Assembly (NCBI RefSeq): GCF_004402535.1
Contig: NZ_SOEY01000006.1
Location: 248,001-312,000 of the forward strand
DNA length: 64,000 nt
Source: Cryobacterium glaciale
GTDB lineage: Bacteria > Actinomycetota > Actinomycetes > Actinomycetales > Microbacteriaceae
Direction: 5' to 3'
Position numbers and translations under genes: made by a program. Below are positions 8,245-18,608 of the stretch, one piece after another. The notes under the pieces were generated by a model that was not told the DNA's origin, searched no databases, and saw only the letters and a program-made list of their open reading frames with translations. Each line of letters starts with the position of its first letter. The first letter of the stretch is position 1.

Positions 8245-10496
8245 CCGTCGCTGACTCGGTAGACGTCGTAGACGGCATCAATGCGGCGCACGGCGTTGAG
8301 CACTCGGTCGAGGTGGGTGGTGTCACCCATCTCGAACACGAACCGGCTCAGCGCCAGACGATCGCTGGAGGTATTGACGGTGGCCGAGAGAATGTTCACG
8401 TGGTGCTCCGACAGCACGCGGGTGACGTCGGAGAGCAGTCCGGAACGGTCGAGGGCTTCAATTTGAATGTGCACCAGGAACAGACTCTTCGAGGTGGGTG
8501 CCCACTCCACCTCGATCATGCGCTCGGGCTCCTTGAGCAGGGACTGCACGTTGTGGCAGGCGGCCTGGTGCACCGAGACACCCGCGCCGCGCGTGACGAA
8601 ACCGACGATTTTATCACCGGGCACCGGTGTGCAGCACCGGGCGAGCTTGACCAGAATGTCGGGAGCACCGCGAACCAGTACTCCCGAGTCGCCGTTGCGA
8701 GGCGTTGGCGTCCGACCGCGTGCGGCGACCGGAAAGTCGTTGCTGTCGTTGTCTTCGATGCTCTGCACCGAGGAGACGACCTTCTCGAGCACGGACTGGG
8801 TGGAGACGTGGCCCTCACCGACGGCGGCGTAGAGTGCCGACACATCTTCGTACTTGAGTTGGGCCGCGACCTCCGCGAAGGAGTCCTGGTTCATCAGTTT
8901 CTGCAGCGGAAGGTTCTGCTTGCGCATGGCCCGAGCGATCGCGTCGCGGCCCTGTTCGATGGCTTCGTCGCGGCGCTCTTTCGTGAACCACTGCCGAATC
9001 TTGTTTCGCGCCCTGGGGCTCTTGACGAAGTTGAGCCAGTCCTTGCTCGGGCCGGAGTCGGGGTTCTTCGAGGTGAATACCTCGACGACGTCGCCGGTGA
9101 TGAGTTCACTCTCGAGCGGCACCAGGCGACCATTGACCTTGGCGCCCATGGTGCGGTGGCCCACCTCGGTGTGCACGGCGTAGGCGAAGTCGACCGGGGT
9201 GGCGCCGGAGGGCAGGCCGATGACGCGGCCCTTCGGCGTAAACACGTAGACCTCTTTGGCGCCGATCTCGTAGCGCAGCGAGTCGAGGAACTCGCCGGGG
9301 TCGGCGGTTTCGGCTTGCCAGTCTGAGATGTGGGCGAGCCACGCCATGTCGGTGTCGCTCTGCGGGCCGGGCCCGCCGGAACTCTTACCGTTGACCTGTT
9401 CCTTGTACTTCCAGTGCGCGGCGACACCGAACTCGGCACGCTGGTGCATCTCGGTGGTGCGGATCTGGATTTCTACGGCGCGACCGCTCGGGCCGAGTAC
9501 CGTTGTGTGCAATGACTGGTACAGGTTGAACTTGGGAGTGGCGATGTAGTCCTTGAAGCGGCCGGGCAGCGGCGTCCACCGGGCATGGATGGATCCGAGC
9601 ACTGCGTAGCAGTCCCGCACCGAGTTCACGAGTATGCGAATGCCGACGAGGTCGTAGATCTCATCGAACTCGCGACCGCGCACGACCATCTTCTGGTAGA
9701 TCGAGTAATACTGCTTGGGGCGCCCGGCGACCTTGCCGCGAATGCGCGCCGATTTGAGATCGTCGTTGATGGTGTCGATGACCTGTTGAACGAACTCTTC
9801 GCGTTGCGGCGTGCGCTGCTTGACCAGGCTTTCGATCTCCGCGTACAACTTGGGGTACAGCACCGCAAACGAGAGGTCTTCGAGTTCCCATTTGATGGTC
9901 TGGATTCCCAGGCGGTGTGCCAGGGGCGCGTAGATCTCCAGGGTCTCTGTGGCCTTGCGCACCGCAGATTCGTTGGGCACGAAACCCCAGGTACGCGCAT
10001 TGTGCAGCCGATCGGCGAGTTTGATGATGAGCACGCGGATGTCCTTGGACATGGCGACGATCATCTTGCGCACGGTCTCGGCCTGGGTCGAATCGCCGTA
10101 TTTCACCTTGTCGAGCTTGGTGACCCCATCAACGAGCATCGCGATCTCATCGCCGAAATCGGCCCGCAGGGCATCGAGGGTGTACTCGGTGTCCTCGACG
10201 GTGTCGTGCAGCAGGGCAGCGGCGATGGTCTTGGTGCCGATGCCGAGGTCGGCCAGAATCTGAGCCACGGCGACCGGGTGCGTGATGTACGGCTCGCCGC
10301 TGCGACGCAGCTGACCGTCGTGTGCGCGCTCAGCTGCCGTATAGGCCCGTTCGATGATCGACAGGTCCACCTTGGGATGGTTCAGCCGCACGGTCTTGAT
10401 CAGGCGGTCGACGGCTCCCGCCGGCTGGGCCCGGGAGAAGATGCGGGGAACCAGACGGCGCAGCGACGCCGGGGAGGGGGTCGTCGTGTCCGTCAT
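8241..10496 (-). CDS. relA: Bifunctional (p)ppGpp synthetase/hydrolase
   Basis: 751-residue long RSH enzyme from ATG 10496 (GGTGAG site upstream). HD hydrolase domain with HDTVED at residues 97-102 and conserved ITHP; synthetase domain from about residue 255 (RGREFDEIYDLVGIRILV, later VEIQIRTTEMHQ); TGS (about 435-495, EVYVFTPKGRVIGLPSGATPVDFAYAVHTEVGH); C-terminal zinc-finger/ACT region ending LSRFVFEMGDT. Both catalytic motifs look intact, so it should make and degrade the alarmone. It lies 113 bp downstream of secF, last in a long minus-strand run. Confidence 0.97.
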   Translation of the reverse strand: MTDTTTPSPASLRRLVPRIFSRAQPAGAVDRLIKTVRLNHPKVDLSIIERAYTAAERAHDGQLRRSGEPYITHPVAVAQILADLGIGTKTIAAALLHDTVEDTEYTLDALRADFGDEIAMLVDGVTKLDKVKYGDSTQAETVRKMIVAMSKDIRVLIIKLADRLHNARTWGFVPNESAVRKATETLEIYAPLAHRLGIQTIKWELEDLSFAVLYPKLYAEIESLVKQRTPQREEFVQQVIDTINDDLKSARIRGKVAGRPKQYYSIYQKMVVRGREFDEIYDLVGIRILVNSVRDCYAVLGSIHARWTPLPGRFKDYIATPKFNLYQSLHTTVLGPSGRAVEIQIRTTEMHQRAEFGVAAHWKYKEQVNGKSSGGPGPQSDTDMAWLAHISDWQAETADPGEFLDSLRYEIGAKEVYVFTPKGRVIGLPSGATPVDFAYAVHTEVGHRTMGAKVNGRLVPLESELITGDVVEVFTSKNPDSGPSKDWLNFVKSPRARNKIRQWFTKERRDEAIEQGRDAIARAMRKQNLPLQKLMNQDSFAEVAAQLKYEDVSALYAAVGEGHVSTQSVLEKVVSSVQSIEDNDSNDFPVAARGRTPTPRNGDSGVLVRGAPDILVKLARCCTPVPGDKIVGFVTRGAGVSVHQAACHNVQSLLKEPERMIEVEWAPTSKSLFLVHIQIEALDRSGLLSDVTRVLSEHHVNILSATVNTSSDRLALSRFVFEMGDTTHLDRVLNAVRRIDAVYDVYRVSDG

Positions 10497-10609
10497 AGTC
10501 TCACCTCGTGCGTCACGCCCGGTGGATGTCCGGGCGGGCTTGCGTTCTTCCAATTATGCCGGTTCGACAGGGGTTGCCTGTACGCCGTCGCCGAACGTGA
10601 GGTGGTGGC

Positions 10610-11623
10610 CTAGGAGGTGACGCTCTCGGCAAGCGGAGCCGAGGCCTTCGCACGGGCCGCGAGGGCTTTCTTGTCGTGCTTGCGAATGGCATCCTCACCG
10701 TTGCGCAGCTGGGCGTACAGCGGCGACGCAATGAAAATGGTCGAGTAGGTGCCGACCAGAATTCCGATGAGCAGAGCGAGCGAGATGTCGCGCAGGGTAC
10801 CGGCGCCCAGCACGAACGCCCCGATGAAGAGAATGGATGCGACGGGCAGGGCCGCGACGACAGAGGTGTTGATGGAACGCACCAGCGTCTGGTTGACGGC
10901 GAGGTTGACCGACTCAGAGAAGGTCCGGCTCGAGCCTGACCCGTCAAAGTTGGTATTCTCCCGAATCTTGTCGAAGACCACGACCGTGTCGTAGAGCGAG
11001 TAGCCCAGAATCGTCAGAAACCCGATGACCGCGGCCGGCGTGATTTCGAAGCCCGTTATTCCGTAGAATCCGGCGGTGATCACGAGGTCGTGCAGCAGCG
11101 CGACCATGGCTGCCACCGACATCTTCCAGGTGCGGAAGTAAATCGCCATGATGATTCCGGCGAGGACGAGGAACACGACCAGGGCGCGAAGGGCCTGCCC
11201 GGTGATGTCCTGCCCCCACGTGGCCCCGATGAACGACGTCGCGACTTCGGTGACCGGAACGTCATAAGCCGCGGCGAGAGCGTCGCGCACTTCCGAGGAT
11301 TCCGTCTCGGAGAGCTGGTCGGTCTGTACGCGCACACCGTCGGAGCCGACGGTGGAGACCTTCGGAACGGCGTCGGGAACGACGCTCGCGACGGCATCCG
11401 TTGCAATGCTCTCGGACTGGCTGGTCGCCTGCGAGACGACGAACTGACTCCCGCCGGTGAACTCGATACCGAAGACGAAGCCGCCGCGCAGCAGGAACGG
11501 GCCGACTAGGGCGATGAGGATCATACCGCCGGCAATCAGGTACCAGAGTTTGCGACGCCCGACGATGTTGAGCGACCGAGCGCCCGTGTACAGATCATTT
11601 CCGAATTTCGAGAAGCTGGCCAT
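10610..11623 (-). CDS. secF: Protein translocase subunit SecF
   Basis: 337 residues. Six-helix RND-type membrane subunit that assists SecYEG late in export together with SecD and YajC. N-terminal helix about residues 27-47 followed by FGIEFTGGSQF, an extracytoplasmic region, and the conserved C-terminal block (GYSLYDTVVVFDKIRENT, NQTLVRSINTSVVAALPV). The start codon overlaps the secD stop as TGATG, so translation is coupled. A lysine/alanine-rich cytoplasmic tail ends the protein. Confidence 0.96.
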   Translation of the reverse strand: MASFSKFGNDLYTGARSLNIVGRRKLWYLIAGGMILIALVGPFLLRGGFVFGIEFTGGSQFVVSQATSQSESIATDAVASVVPDAVPKVSTVGSDGVRVQTDQLSETESSEVRDALAAAYDVPVTEVATSFIGATWGQDITGQALRALVVFLVLAGIIMAIYFRTWKMSVAAMVALLHDLVITAGFYGITGFEITPAAVIGFLTILGYSLYDTVVVFDKIRENTNFDGSGSSRTFSESVNLAVNQTLVRSINTSVVAALPVASILFIGAFVLGAGTLRDISLALLIGILVGTYSTIFIASPLYAQLRNGEDAIRKHDKKALAARAKASAPLAESVTS

Positions 11624-13392
11624 CAGGAATCCTTCCCGTCCGTCGATCGATCAGTGCTGGTACCCACGAGATTGGTGTCTGCAGGCTTGGTGTTGACAAG
11701 CTTGGTGTTGACAAGCTCAGACGCCTTGCGCTCGGCGATGGTTTGTCTCTTGGCGGCCTCCTTGCTCGAGGAAGAGACCTTGGTCGGCGACATGGACGCC
11801 GAGGGCTCAAAGCGAGCCCGTCCGCGGTACACGGCACCGAGGGCGCGCGGATCGAGTCCGCTGAGCTTGTGGCCTTCGTTGAAGAATTTCGTCTTGGCGA
11901 TCAGCTGCAGCATCGGGTGTGTGAACAGGCTGACCACGAGGAGGTCGACGATCGTGGTGAGGCCGAGGGTCAGGGCGAAGCCCCGCACGTTGCCGACCGC
12001 GAGCACGAACAGCACGGCGGCGGCGAGGAAGTTGACGACGTCGGACGCGACAATGGTGCGGAAGGCGCGTTTCCAGCCGGCTTCGACCGACGATTCCAGC
12101 CCGCGACCATCACGCAATTCGTCGCGCACGCGTTCGAAGTAAACGATGAAGGAGTCGGCGGTGATACCGATGGCCACGATCAGACCGGCGACACCGGCCA
12201 GCGACAGGCGATACCCCTCGCGCCAGGACAGGATGGTGATGAGCAGGTAGGTGATCACCGCTGCGACACCGAGCGAGGCCACGGTGACGAGCCCGAGGAG
12301 CCGGTATTGGGCGAGCGAGTACATGACCACGAGGATCAAACCGATCAGGCCGGCGATGAGGCCGTTGAGCAGCTGCGTCGAGCCGAGTGTTGCCGAGATG
12401 GTGTCCTGGCTCTGCACCGTGAAACTGATCGGAAGGGCACCGAATTTGAGCTGGTCGGCGAGGGCCTTGGATGTCTCCTGGTCGAATGACCCGGTGATCT
12501 GAGGCTTGCCGTCGAGAATGGCAGCCTGCGTGGACGGAGCCGAGATCACGTGCCCGTCGAGCACGATCGCAAACTGGTTCTGCACACCGGTGAGGTTGAA
12601 CAGGCGCTGGGTGACATCGGCGAACTTCGACGTTCCATCGCTGTTGAAGACGATGTTCACGGCCCACTCGCCGGTGGTCGCACCGTTCTGTGTGGTGCGC
12701 TGGCCGTTGGTCGCGTCCGCGATCGTGGAACCGTCCACCTCGACCGGGCCGAGGATGTACTTGACCGAGTCGTCGGCTTCGCAGGTGATGAGCGGGTCGT
12801 TGGCCGGTGCCACGTTGGTCGTGTTGATTTTGCTGCAGTCGAAGGCATCGTACTCGGCCTGTAGTGCAGGGGTCACGTAGTTGAGGTCGCTCGCGTCGGT
12901 CGGTTCGACGGCGGGTGTGGTCGACAAGGTTGGATCGACAGTCGCCTCCGGCGCCGGCGTCGCGGTACCGTCAGCACCGACGGTCTGACCGGACGGCTGA
13001 CCCGCGACGAGCACGGCCCGGAACTCGAGTTTAGCCGACGACTTGATGCGTTCCAGGGTGGCGTCATCGGGGGTACCCGGGATCGACACCACGATGTTCT
13101 GGCCACCCTGGGTGTTGATCTCCGACTCGGAAACGCCCGAGGAGTCCACTCGCTGGCGAATGATGCCCACGGCTTCGCTCAGTTGTTCGGAGGTGACCGT
13201 CTGCCCGCTCTCGAGCTGGGGTGCGAGGATGATCTGCGTTCCACCCTCGAGGTCGAGCGCCAGCTTCGGCGTCCACGATCCGTTCTGGGTGAACACGCCG
13301 AAAGCGTTGAGGGCGATCAGGCCGACGATGAGCACGCCCAACCAGGTCAGGGAACGCCAGGCCTTTTTGGCCGGAGACGACGACTTAGCCAC
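11623..13392 (-). CDS. secD: Protein translocase subunit SecD
   Basis: 589 residues from GTG 13392. First membrane helix at about 15-35, then LALDLEGGTQIIL, the P1 periplasmic region with a Pro/Thr/Ala-rich insertion (residues about 140-170), and the conserved membrane block AVGIITADSFIVYFERVRDEL-like segment (here GITADSFIVYFERVRDE) with the VEAGWKRAFRTI loop. The cytoplasmic C-terminal tail is extended and low in complexity, with a repeated LVNTK / LVNTKPADTNLVGT stretch. Uses the proton gradient to help complete protein export. Confidence 0.96.
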   Translation of the reverse strand: MAKSSSPAKKAWRSLTWLGVLIVGLIALNAFGVFTQNGSWTPKLALDLEGGTQIILAPQLESGQTVTSEQLSEAVGIIRQRVDSSGVSESEINTQGGQNIVVSIPGTPDDATLERIKSSAKLEFRAVLVAGQPSGQTVGADGTATPAPEATVDPTLSTTPAVEPTDASDLNYVTPALQAEYDAFDCSKINTTNVAPANDPLITCEADDSVKYILGPVEVDGSTIADATNGQRTTQNGATTGEWAVNIVFNSDGTSKFADVTQRLFNLTGVQNQFAIVLDGHVISAPSTQAAILDGKPQITGSFDQETSKALADQLKFGALPISFTVQSQDTISATLGSTQLLNGLIAGLIGLILVVMYSLAQYRLLGLVTVASLGVAAVITYLLITILSWREGYRLSLAGVAGLIVAIGITADSFIVYFERVRDELRDGRGLESSVEAGWKRAFRTIVASDVVNFLAAAVLFVLAVGNVRGFALTLGLTTIVDLLVVSLFTHPMLQLIAKTKFFNEGHKLSGLDPRALGAVYRGRARFEPSASMSPTKVSSSSKEAAKRQTIAERKASELVNTKLVNTKPADTNLVGTSTDRSTDGKDS

Positions 13393-13508
13393 CTATGAAC
13401 TCAGCTTTCTGTTGGCGCCCACGCCAGAATGCGGAGGCGCGCCGCGTGATGCAGTACGTATGTCGTGATAAAGGTCGTGCCGAGCGAGTCTTACCTGACA
13501 AGCAGGAG

Positions 13509-13895
13509 CTACGCGTCGCCCTTTTTCGGCTGTTCGGTGGTGTCGGTGTCGGTATCGACGACTCGCTGGCCAAATTCCGGCTCATTGAGCGAATCGATGC
13601 TGTCAACATCGGTGTCTTCGAGATCCTCGGCAACGACCGGCTCGACCACGCGAGCGATGGTCTGGCGGTGGATTTCGACGATGACGCCGGGCGCGATCTG
13701 TAGTTCGACCTTGTTGGCTTCTTCATCGATGGCAATGATCGTGCCGTACATGCCGAAGTTGGTCATGACGTCGGCGCCGGGAACCATGGTGGCCTGCAGG
13801 GCTTCCTGATCTTTCTTACGCTTGCGGCCGTTGCGGAACATGAAGAAGACGAGAACAGCCAGGACGGCCAGCATAACGAGAGTCAGATTATCCAT
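13509..13895 (-). CDS. yajC: Preprotein translocase subunit YajC
   Basis: 128 residues: short N-terminus, one membrane helix (LVMLAVLAVLVFFMF, residues 4-18), basic segment NGRKRKKDQEALQ, then the YajC core (MVPGADVMTNFGMYGTIIAIDEEANKVELQIAPGVIVEIHRQTIARVVE) and an acidic tail. Lies just upstream of secD on the same strand, the standard order. Confidence 0.95.
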   Translation of the reverse strand: MDNLTLVMLAVLAVLVFFMFRNGRKRKKDQEALQATMVPGADVMTNFGMYGTIIAIDEEANKVELQIAPGVIVEIHRQTIARVVEPVVAEDLEDTDVDSIDSLNEPEFGQRVVDTDTDTTEQPKKGDA

Positions 13896-13984
13896 GGAGC
13901 GGTGAAACCTTCCGATTGCGGCGCGGGTGGCCGAAGCTTGTGGGTGTGGGCCAGACTAATCCGCCGGCAGATGCCTGCAAACTA

Positions 13985-14051
13985 TTGGGTATCGTCCGTG
14001 TAGGTATGTCTTTATTGGGTATAGCTTTTTTGGGTAACTTTTTTTGGGTAT
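13985..14051. repeat. Cluster of four TTGGGTA words in an AT-rich gap
   Basis: TTGGGTAT at 13985-13992, TTGGGTAT at 14015-14022, TTGGGTAA at 14030-14037 and TTGGGTAT at 14044-14051, separated by 30, 15 and 14 bp, three of them preceded by T-runs. The 177-bp gap between ruvB and yajC holds no gene that I can support. The arrangement could be slippage-derived, or a binding-site array upstream of yajC-secDF. Confidence 0.55.
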
Positions 14052-14072
14052 AGACAGACGGGCCAAATTGAA

Positions 14073-15137
14073 TTATAGGTCAAGAAGGGTTGCACTGCCC
14101 TGTGCGGTCAATCCCGGTGCAGTCAAGCCCGGCGGAGGGGCCAGACCAAAATGGCGCCACGCGGCGCTGGTGGCAACGCGTCCTCGCGGGGTACGCGTGA
14201 GGAAGCCTATCCGTACCAGGAACGGCTCCACGACCGCTTCCACCGTTTCGGACTCCTCACCCACCGAGACGGCAAGCGTGTTCAGGCCGACCGGCCCACC
14301 CCCAAAGCGGGTCAGGATGATCTTCATGACCTCCCGGTCGAGTCGATCGAGGCCGATCGCATCGACGTCGTACAGCTCGAGGGCGGCGTGCACGGCTGCG
14401 ATGTCGGCCGCTCCCCCGTGCACGAGTGCATAGTCTCGGACCCGACGCAGCAGGCGGTTCGCGATTCGCGGTGTGCCGCGACAACGTCCGGCGATCTCGG
14501 CGAGGGCATCCGCTTTGATCGGCAGGCCGATCAGCTGTGCAGCGCGGCCGAGGACCTGTTCGAGCTCGCTCTCCGCGTAGAACTCGAGGTGCGCGGTGAA
14601 GCCGAATCGGTCGCGCAGGGGGTTCGGCAGCAGGCCCGACCTGGTCGTGGCACCGACCAGGGTGAACGGTGCCAGGTCGAGCGGAACGGAGGTGGCGCCC
14701 GCTCCCTTCCCTACCATGATGTCGATGCGGAAATCTTCCATGGCGAGGTAGAGCATTTCTTCGGCGGAGCGCGCCATGCGATGGATTTCGTCGATGAACA
14801 GCACTTCGCCGGGCACCAGCGACGACAGCACGGCCGCGAGATCGCCGGCATGTTGGATGGCTGGGCCGCTCGACATACGCAGCGGGCGATTGCCCTCATA
14901 GGCGACGATCATGGCCAGGGTGGTCTTGCCCAGGCCGGGTGGACCCGCCAGGAGGATGTGGTCCGGCGTGCGATTCTGCATCGTTGCGGCGGTCAGCAGC
15001 AGCTGCAACTGCCCGCGCACCTTCTTCTGGCCGACGAATTCGGCGAGGCTCGCCGGGCGTAGGGCGCCCTCAAAGGCGAGCTCGGATTCGCTCTCCAGCG
15101 AGGGGTTGCTGAGTTCAATGGCGGGGTCGGGGTTCAT
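14073..15137 (-). CDS. ruvB: Holliday junction branch-migration ATPase RuvB
   Basis: 354 residues. Walker A GPPGLGKT at 65-72, Walker [11 protein letters not shown] near 113-122, sensor GATTRSG, arginine-finger region NPLRDRFG, and the C-terminal winged-helix DNA-binding domain ([14 protein letters not shown]). Motor of the RuvABC complex. Start codon overlaps the ruvA stop by 4 bp. The extra Pro/Gly-rich tail ([17 protein letters not shown]) is longer than usual. Confidence 0.97.
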   Translation of the reverse strand: MNPDPAIELSNPSLESESELAFEGALRPASLAEFVGQKKVRGQLQLLLTAATMQNRTPDHILLAGPPGLGKTTLAMIVAYEGNRPLRMSSGPAIQHAGDLAAVLSSLVPGEVLFIDEIHRMARSAEEMLYLAMEDFRIDIMVGKGAGATSVPLDLAPFTLVGATTRSGLLPNPLRDRFGFTAHLEFYAESELEQVLGRAAQLIGLPIKADALAEIAGRCRGTPRIANRLLRRVRDYALVHGGAADIAAVHAALELYDVDAIGLDRLDREVMKIILTRFGGGPVGLNTLAVSVGEESETVEAVVEPFLVRIGFLTRTPRGRVATSAAWRHFGLAPPPGLTAPGLTAQGSATLLDL

Positions 15138-15817
15138 GAGCGATCCTTGCCGGTCGCCAGTGCGGCCGCAGAGCCCGTGGCATGGTGCGCGGCCGGGCCC
15201 AGTCGGCCCAGGGCCAGTCGGAGGACGGCGGCGACCGCCGGCGGCGCGGAGTCAGCGCCGGCGGCATCCGCTAATTCGGTGAGGGTTTCGTCGACGGCCT
15301 CAGCCGCGACGCGTTCGGACCAGCCGAGACCGATCAGAGCCGCCTGCACGCTCGCGGCGACGGAGGTGGCCCCGGGTTGGCGGGTCGGTGTGCTTGCGGC
15401 CGTCACGGCGAGTTTGCCGGCCAGGGAGAGAACGATGAGTTTCGCGGTCTTCGGCCCGATGCCGCTGACCTTACGGAACGCGCCGTCGTCGTCGCCGGCG
15501 ACAGCGTGGGCGATCTGGTCGGGGGTGAGCACCGCGAGCACGCCGAGTGCGGACTTGGGGCCAACGCCGGTGACTCCGACGAGCAGTTCGAAGACCACGA
15601 GTTCCTCAGCGGTCGGAAAGCCATAGAGGGTGAGCGAGTCTTCGCGCACAATGAGCGTGGTCATCAGCCGGGCTTCGTCATTGATGCGCACGCCGAGTGC
15701 GGTGGCCGGCGTCACCTGCACGGCAAGGCCGACTCCCCCGACCTCGATTACCACCGTTGCTGTGCTGGCGGTTGAGCCCAGGGCGGACAGGACAAGGCCA
15801 CGTACGGAAGAGATCAC
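15134..15817 (-). CDS. ruvA: Holliday junction DNA helicase subunit RuvA
   Basis: 227 residues from GTG 15817. OB-fold N-terminus ([11 protein letters not shown]...[13 protein letters not shown]), HhH regions ([13 protein letters not shown] and [16 protein letters not shown]), a Ala/Thr-rich linker and the C-terminal RuvB-binding helical domain ([17 protein letters not shown]). Overlaps ruvC (GTGA) and ruvB (ATGA), so the three are translationally coupled. Confidence 0.96.
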   Translation of the reverse strand: MISSVRGLVLSALGSTASTATVVIEVGGVGLAVQVTPATALGVRINDEARLMTTLIVREDSLTLYGFPTAEELVVFELLVGVTGVGPKSALGVLAVLTPDQIAHAVAGDDDGAFRKVSGIGPKTAKLIVLSLAGKLAVTAASTPTRQPGATSVAASVQAALIGLGWSERVAAEAVDETLTELADAAGADSAPPAVAAVLRLALGRLGPAAHHATGSAAALATGKDRS

Positions 15818-16452
15818 CGCTTAAGACTACGGGGCACCACTGACAGTGCCGGTACAGACACCCGGGACACCGACCCTCGTTCAGCGTCGCGCCAGGCTTT
15901 CTGGGCCGGGGTGAGGGCGCCGGGCGTGACGGTGGATTTGACCGAAGCGACGGTCGGCAGGGTGCCGCCGGATGCACCGGTGCGCCACGCGTGGCAGATG
16001 GCGAGGGCGAGGGCATCCGCCGCGTCGGCCGGTTTGGGAATCTCGGTCAGCCCGAGAATGCGGGCGACCATGGTGCCGACCTGCTTCTTGTCGGCGGCAC
16101 CGTAACCGGTGATGGCGGCCTTGACCTCGCTCGGCGTGTGCAGGGTCACCGGCAGGCCGCGCTGGGCGGCCAGCAGCAGGGCGACCCCGCTGATCTGGGC
16201 GGTGCCCATGACGGTGCGCACGTTGTGCTGGGCGAAGACCCGCTCAATGGCGATGTACTGCGGCTGGTGCCGGTCGAGCATTTCTTCCAGGCCCTGGGAC
16301 AGCAATAACAGCCGCTGCTCCAGAGGCAGGTCGGGCGCGCTGCGCAGCACGGTCACGTCGACCAGTCGGGCCGAACGGTTACCCTCGACGTCGACGACGC
16401 CGACCCCGCACCGGGTGAGGCCCGGGTCGATGCCGAGCACCCGGACCGCCAT
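15814..16452 (-). CDS. ruvC: Crossover junction endodeoxyribonuclease RuvC
   Basis: 212 residues. Catalytic acidic residues are in place: D9 in GIDPG, E70 in AIERVF, and D143/D146 in [14 protein letters not shown]. Resolves Holliday junctions as a dimer. About 35 residues of C-terminal extension beyond the core ([13 protein letters not shown]...) have no assigned function. Begins 5 bp after yebC. Confidence 0.97.
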   Translation of the reverse strand: MAVRVLGIDPGLTRCGVGVVDVEGNRSARLVDVTVLRSAPDLPLEQRLLLLSQGLEEMLDRHQPQYIAIERVFAQHNVRTVMGTAQISGVALLLAAQRGLPVTLHTPSEVKAAITGYGAADKKQVGTMVARILGLTEIPKPADAADALALAICHAWRTGASGGTLPTVASVKSTVTPGALTPAQKAWRDAERGSVSRVSVPALSVVPRSLKR

Positions 16453-16456
16453 CGAA

Positions 16457-17221
16457 CTACTCGGACTCGCTCGCGAGGGCGGCCTGCACTTCGGCCGACA
16501 GGTCGTAGTTGGAGTAAACGTTCTGCACGTCGTCGAGGTCTTCCATCGCGTCGATCAGGTGGAACACCTTGCGCGCGGTTTCGGCGTCAACCTCGATCTT
16601 GAGCGACGGAATGAAGGCAATATCAGCCGACTCGTAGTCGATGCCGGCAGCCTGCAGCGCGGTGCGGGTGGCGACGAGGTCGCCAACGGAGGAGTGGATC
16701 TCGAAGGTTTCGCCCTCGTCGATGACCTCTTCGGCGCCGGCGTCGAGAACGGCGAGCATGATGTCGTCTTCGGTGATCGTCGGCAGGTGCTTGACCACGA
16801 CGACGCCTTTCCGGTGAAAGTTGTAGGCGACGCTGCCCGGGTCGGCCATGGCTCCGCCGTTACGGGCCATCGCGGTGCGTACCTCGGCCGCAGCGCGGTT
16901 CTTGTTGTCGGTGAGGCACTCGATCATGATCGCGACGCCGTGCGTGGCATAGCCCTCGTACATGATGGTCGTGTAGTCGACCTGCTCACCGGACAGCCCG
17001 GCACCGCGCTTGACGGCGCGGTCGATGTTGTCGTTGGGCACCGAGGTCTTCTTGGCCTTCTGGATGGCGTCGACCAGGGTGGGGTTGCCCGAGAGGTCAG
17101 CGCCGCCCAGTCGGGCCGCGACCTCGATGTTCTTGATGAGCTTGGCGAACGCCTTGGCCCGCCTGGAGTCGGTGACCGCCTTCTGGTGCTTGGTGGTGGC
17201 CCATTTGGAATGCCCGGACAT
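16457..17221 (-). CDS. YebC/PmpR family protein
   Basis: 254 residues from ATG 17221 ([30 protein letters not shown]), with GGGAGA upstream; the longer open frame has no family similarity. The N-terminal [17 protein letters not shown] motif and the [38 protein letters not shown] blocks are diagnostic. YebC proteins were described as regulators and more recently as translation factors helping proline-rich synthesis. Directly upstream of ruvC, its conserved place. Confidence 0.95.
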   Translation of the reverse strand: MSGHSKWATTKHQKAVTDSRRAKAFAKLIKNIEVAARLGGADLSGNPTLVDAIQKAKKTSVPNDNIDRAVKRGAGLSGEQVDYTTIMYEGYATHGVAIMIECLTDNKNRAAAEVRTAMARNGGAMADPGSVAYNFHRKGVVVVKHLPTITEDDIMLAVLDAGAEEVIDEGETFEIHSSVGDLVATRTALQAAGIDYESADIAFIPSLKIEVDAETARKVFHLIDAMEDLDDVQNVYSNYDLSAEVQAALASESE

Positions 17222-17327
17222 ACATCTCCCGTTGTTGTGCTCGATCAAGCTGTGCTCGGTCAAGTGGTGCTCGAATGAGCGTTGTGTGATCGCTGCGAAG
17301 TCAGTGCACGCGTGGTGCCGAGCCAGT

Positions 17328-17882
17328 CTATCCCGGAGTGACTTCCAGCAGCTTGTGCAGCGTGTGCAGGTTGCGGGTGGTGGTGGTGTCGCGGTACTTG
17401 AGCTTGGCGCTCTTCTTGCTGAAGGCACTCTTGATGCCGACGGCCTTGCGAACTTCCCAGTACAGCACGCCGTGGCCGAGTTCGATGCGTTCGTCGGTGG
17501 CGTCGAGCTCCCTCGCATGACCGGCCAGCTCGCTCAGGTGGCCAGGGTCGGAGGAGAACATGACGTAGGGGTGCCACCCGTCACGGTCGGCGTCAAAGGG
17601 GTAGGCGCGTACGATGCGGTCGAGCGATTCGGCGTCGACGAGCACGATCCAGGCCTCGTACTCGAACCGGGCGGTCAGGGCCGCTTCGATGCGGGCCTTG
17701 AGGGCGGCGGCATCCGCCTTGTCGACGAGCGGGCTGTCAATGCTGAAGATCACGTTGCCGCTCGCCAGCACCGTCTTCACGTCCGTGTAACCGAGGTCGT
17801 GAAAGGTCTCGGCGAGATCGGCCATGGCAATGGTGATGCCGTTGACGTTGATGCCACGGAGCAGTGCTACATAACGGGTCAT
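17328..17882 (-). CDS. DUF1697 family protein
   Basis: 184 residues starting [23 protein letters not shown], the signature start of DUF1697, followed by [31 protein letters not shown] and the C-terminal [22 protein letters not shown] blocks. Function unknown. It lies between pdxT and yebC, which are neighbours in Mycobacterium and Streptomyces, so it looks like a lineage-specific insertion. No good ribosome site precedes ATG 17882. Confidence 0.88.
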   Translation of the reverse strand: MTRYVALLRGINVNGITIAMADLAETFHDLGYTDVKTVLASGNVIFSIDSPLVDKADAAALKARIEAALTARFEYEAWIVLVDAESLDRIVRAYPFDADRDGWHPYVMFSSDPGHLSELAGHARELDATDERIELGHGVLYWEVRKAVGIKSAFSKKSAKLKYRDTTTTRNLHTLHKLLEVTPG

Positions 17883-17956
17883 CGTTGACCACCGGATATC
17901 TGAGTCATGTCTGAACCCTAGCCACACTCTCGCGCCCGACACAATTGAGCGGCGCC

Positions 17957-18598
17957 TCACCGGGCAGCGGCGACCAGTTTCTGCAGGAAATACTGGTGAA
18001 AACGATATTCGCCGGTGATTTCCGGGTGAAAGGATGTGCCGAGCAGGTTGCCCTGCTGCACGGCGACGCACCGCCCGTCGGCGAGGGTGGCCAGCGCCGT
18101 CGCTCGCGGGCCGACGGTCTCGACGACCGGAGCCCGGATGAACACGGCGTGTACCGGCTGTTCGCCGAGCGCCGGAATGTCGAGGTCGGTCTCGAAGGAA
18201 GCCGTCTGGGAGCCGAACGCGTTGCGGCGCACGGCGATGTCGAGTCCGCCGAAGCTCTGTTGCCCGTTCATGCCGTCGAGAATGGTGTCGGCGAGCATGA
18301 TCAGGCCGGCGCAGGTGCCGTAGACCGGCAGTCCGCCCCGGATGGCGGCCTGGAGCGGCTCTGCCAGGCCGAACGTGCGGGCGAGTTTGTCCATGACGCT
18401 CGATTCGCCGCCCGGAATGACCAGACCATCGATTCGGTCGAGTTCTTCCGGACGGCGCACCAGGTCGACGATCGCTCCGAGCTCACGCAGTACCTGCGCG
18501 TGCTCCCGAAAATCGCCCTGCAGCGCGAGTACCCCGACCCGCAGTCCTGCCGGGACAGGGGTTTCTGCCGGTCGGGTGCCCACGGAGAGGATCGTCAT
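17957..18598 (-). CDS. pdxT: Pyridoxal 5'-phosphate synthase glutaminase subunit PdxT
   Basis: 213 residues. Class I amidotransferase: GGES at residues 63-66, nucleophile C96 in YGTCAG, H191 and E193 in SFHPEITGE. Supplies ammonia to PdxS for PLP synthesis in the DXP-independent pathway. A 20-residue N-terminal extension precedes the core. Starts 10 bp after pdxS. Confidence 0.96.
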   Translation of the reverse strand: MTILSVGTRPAETPVPAGLRVGVLALQGDFREHAQVLRELGAIVDLVRRPEELDRIDGLVIPGGESSVMDKLARTFGLAEPLQAAIRGGLPVYGTCAGLIMLADTILDGMNGQQSFGGLDIAVRRNAFGSQTASFETDLDIPALGEQPVHAVFIRAPVVETVGPRATALATLADGRCVAVQQGNLLGTSFHPEITGEYRFHQYFLQKLVAAAR

Positions 18599-18608
18599 GA
18601 ACGCCCAG

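Noticed and set aside
13985..14051. CRISPR-like array
   Set aside because: Units are only 7-8 bp, spacing is uneven and no cas gene is present.
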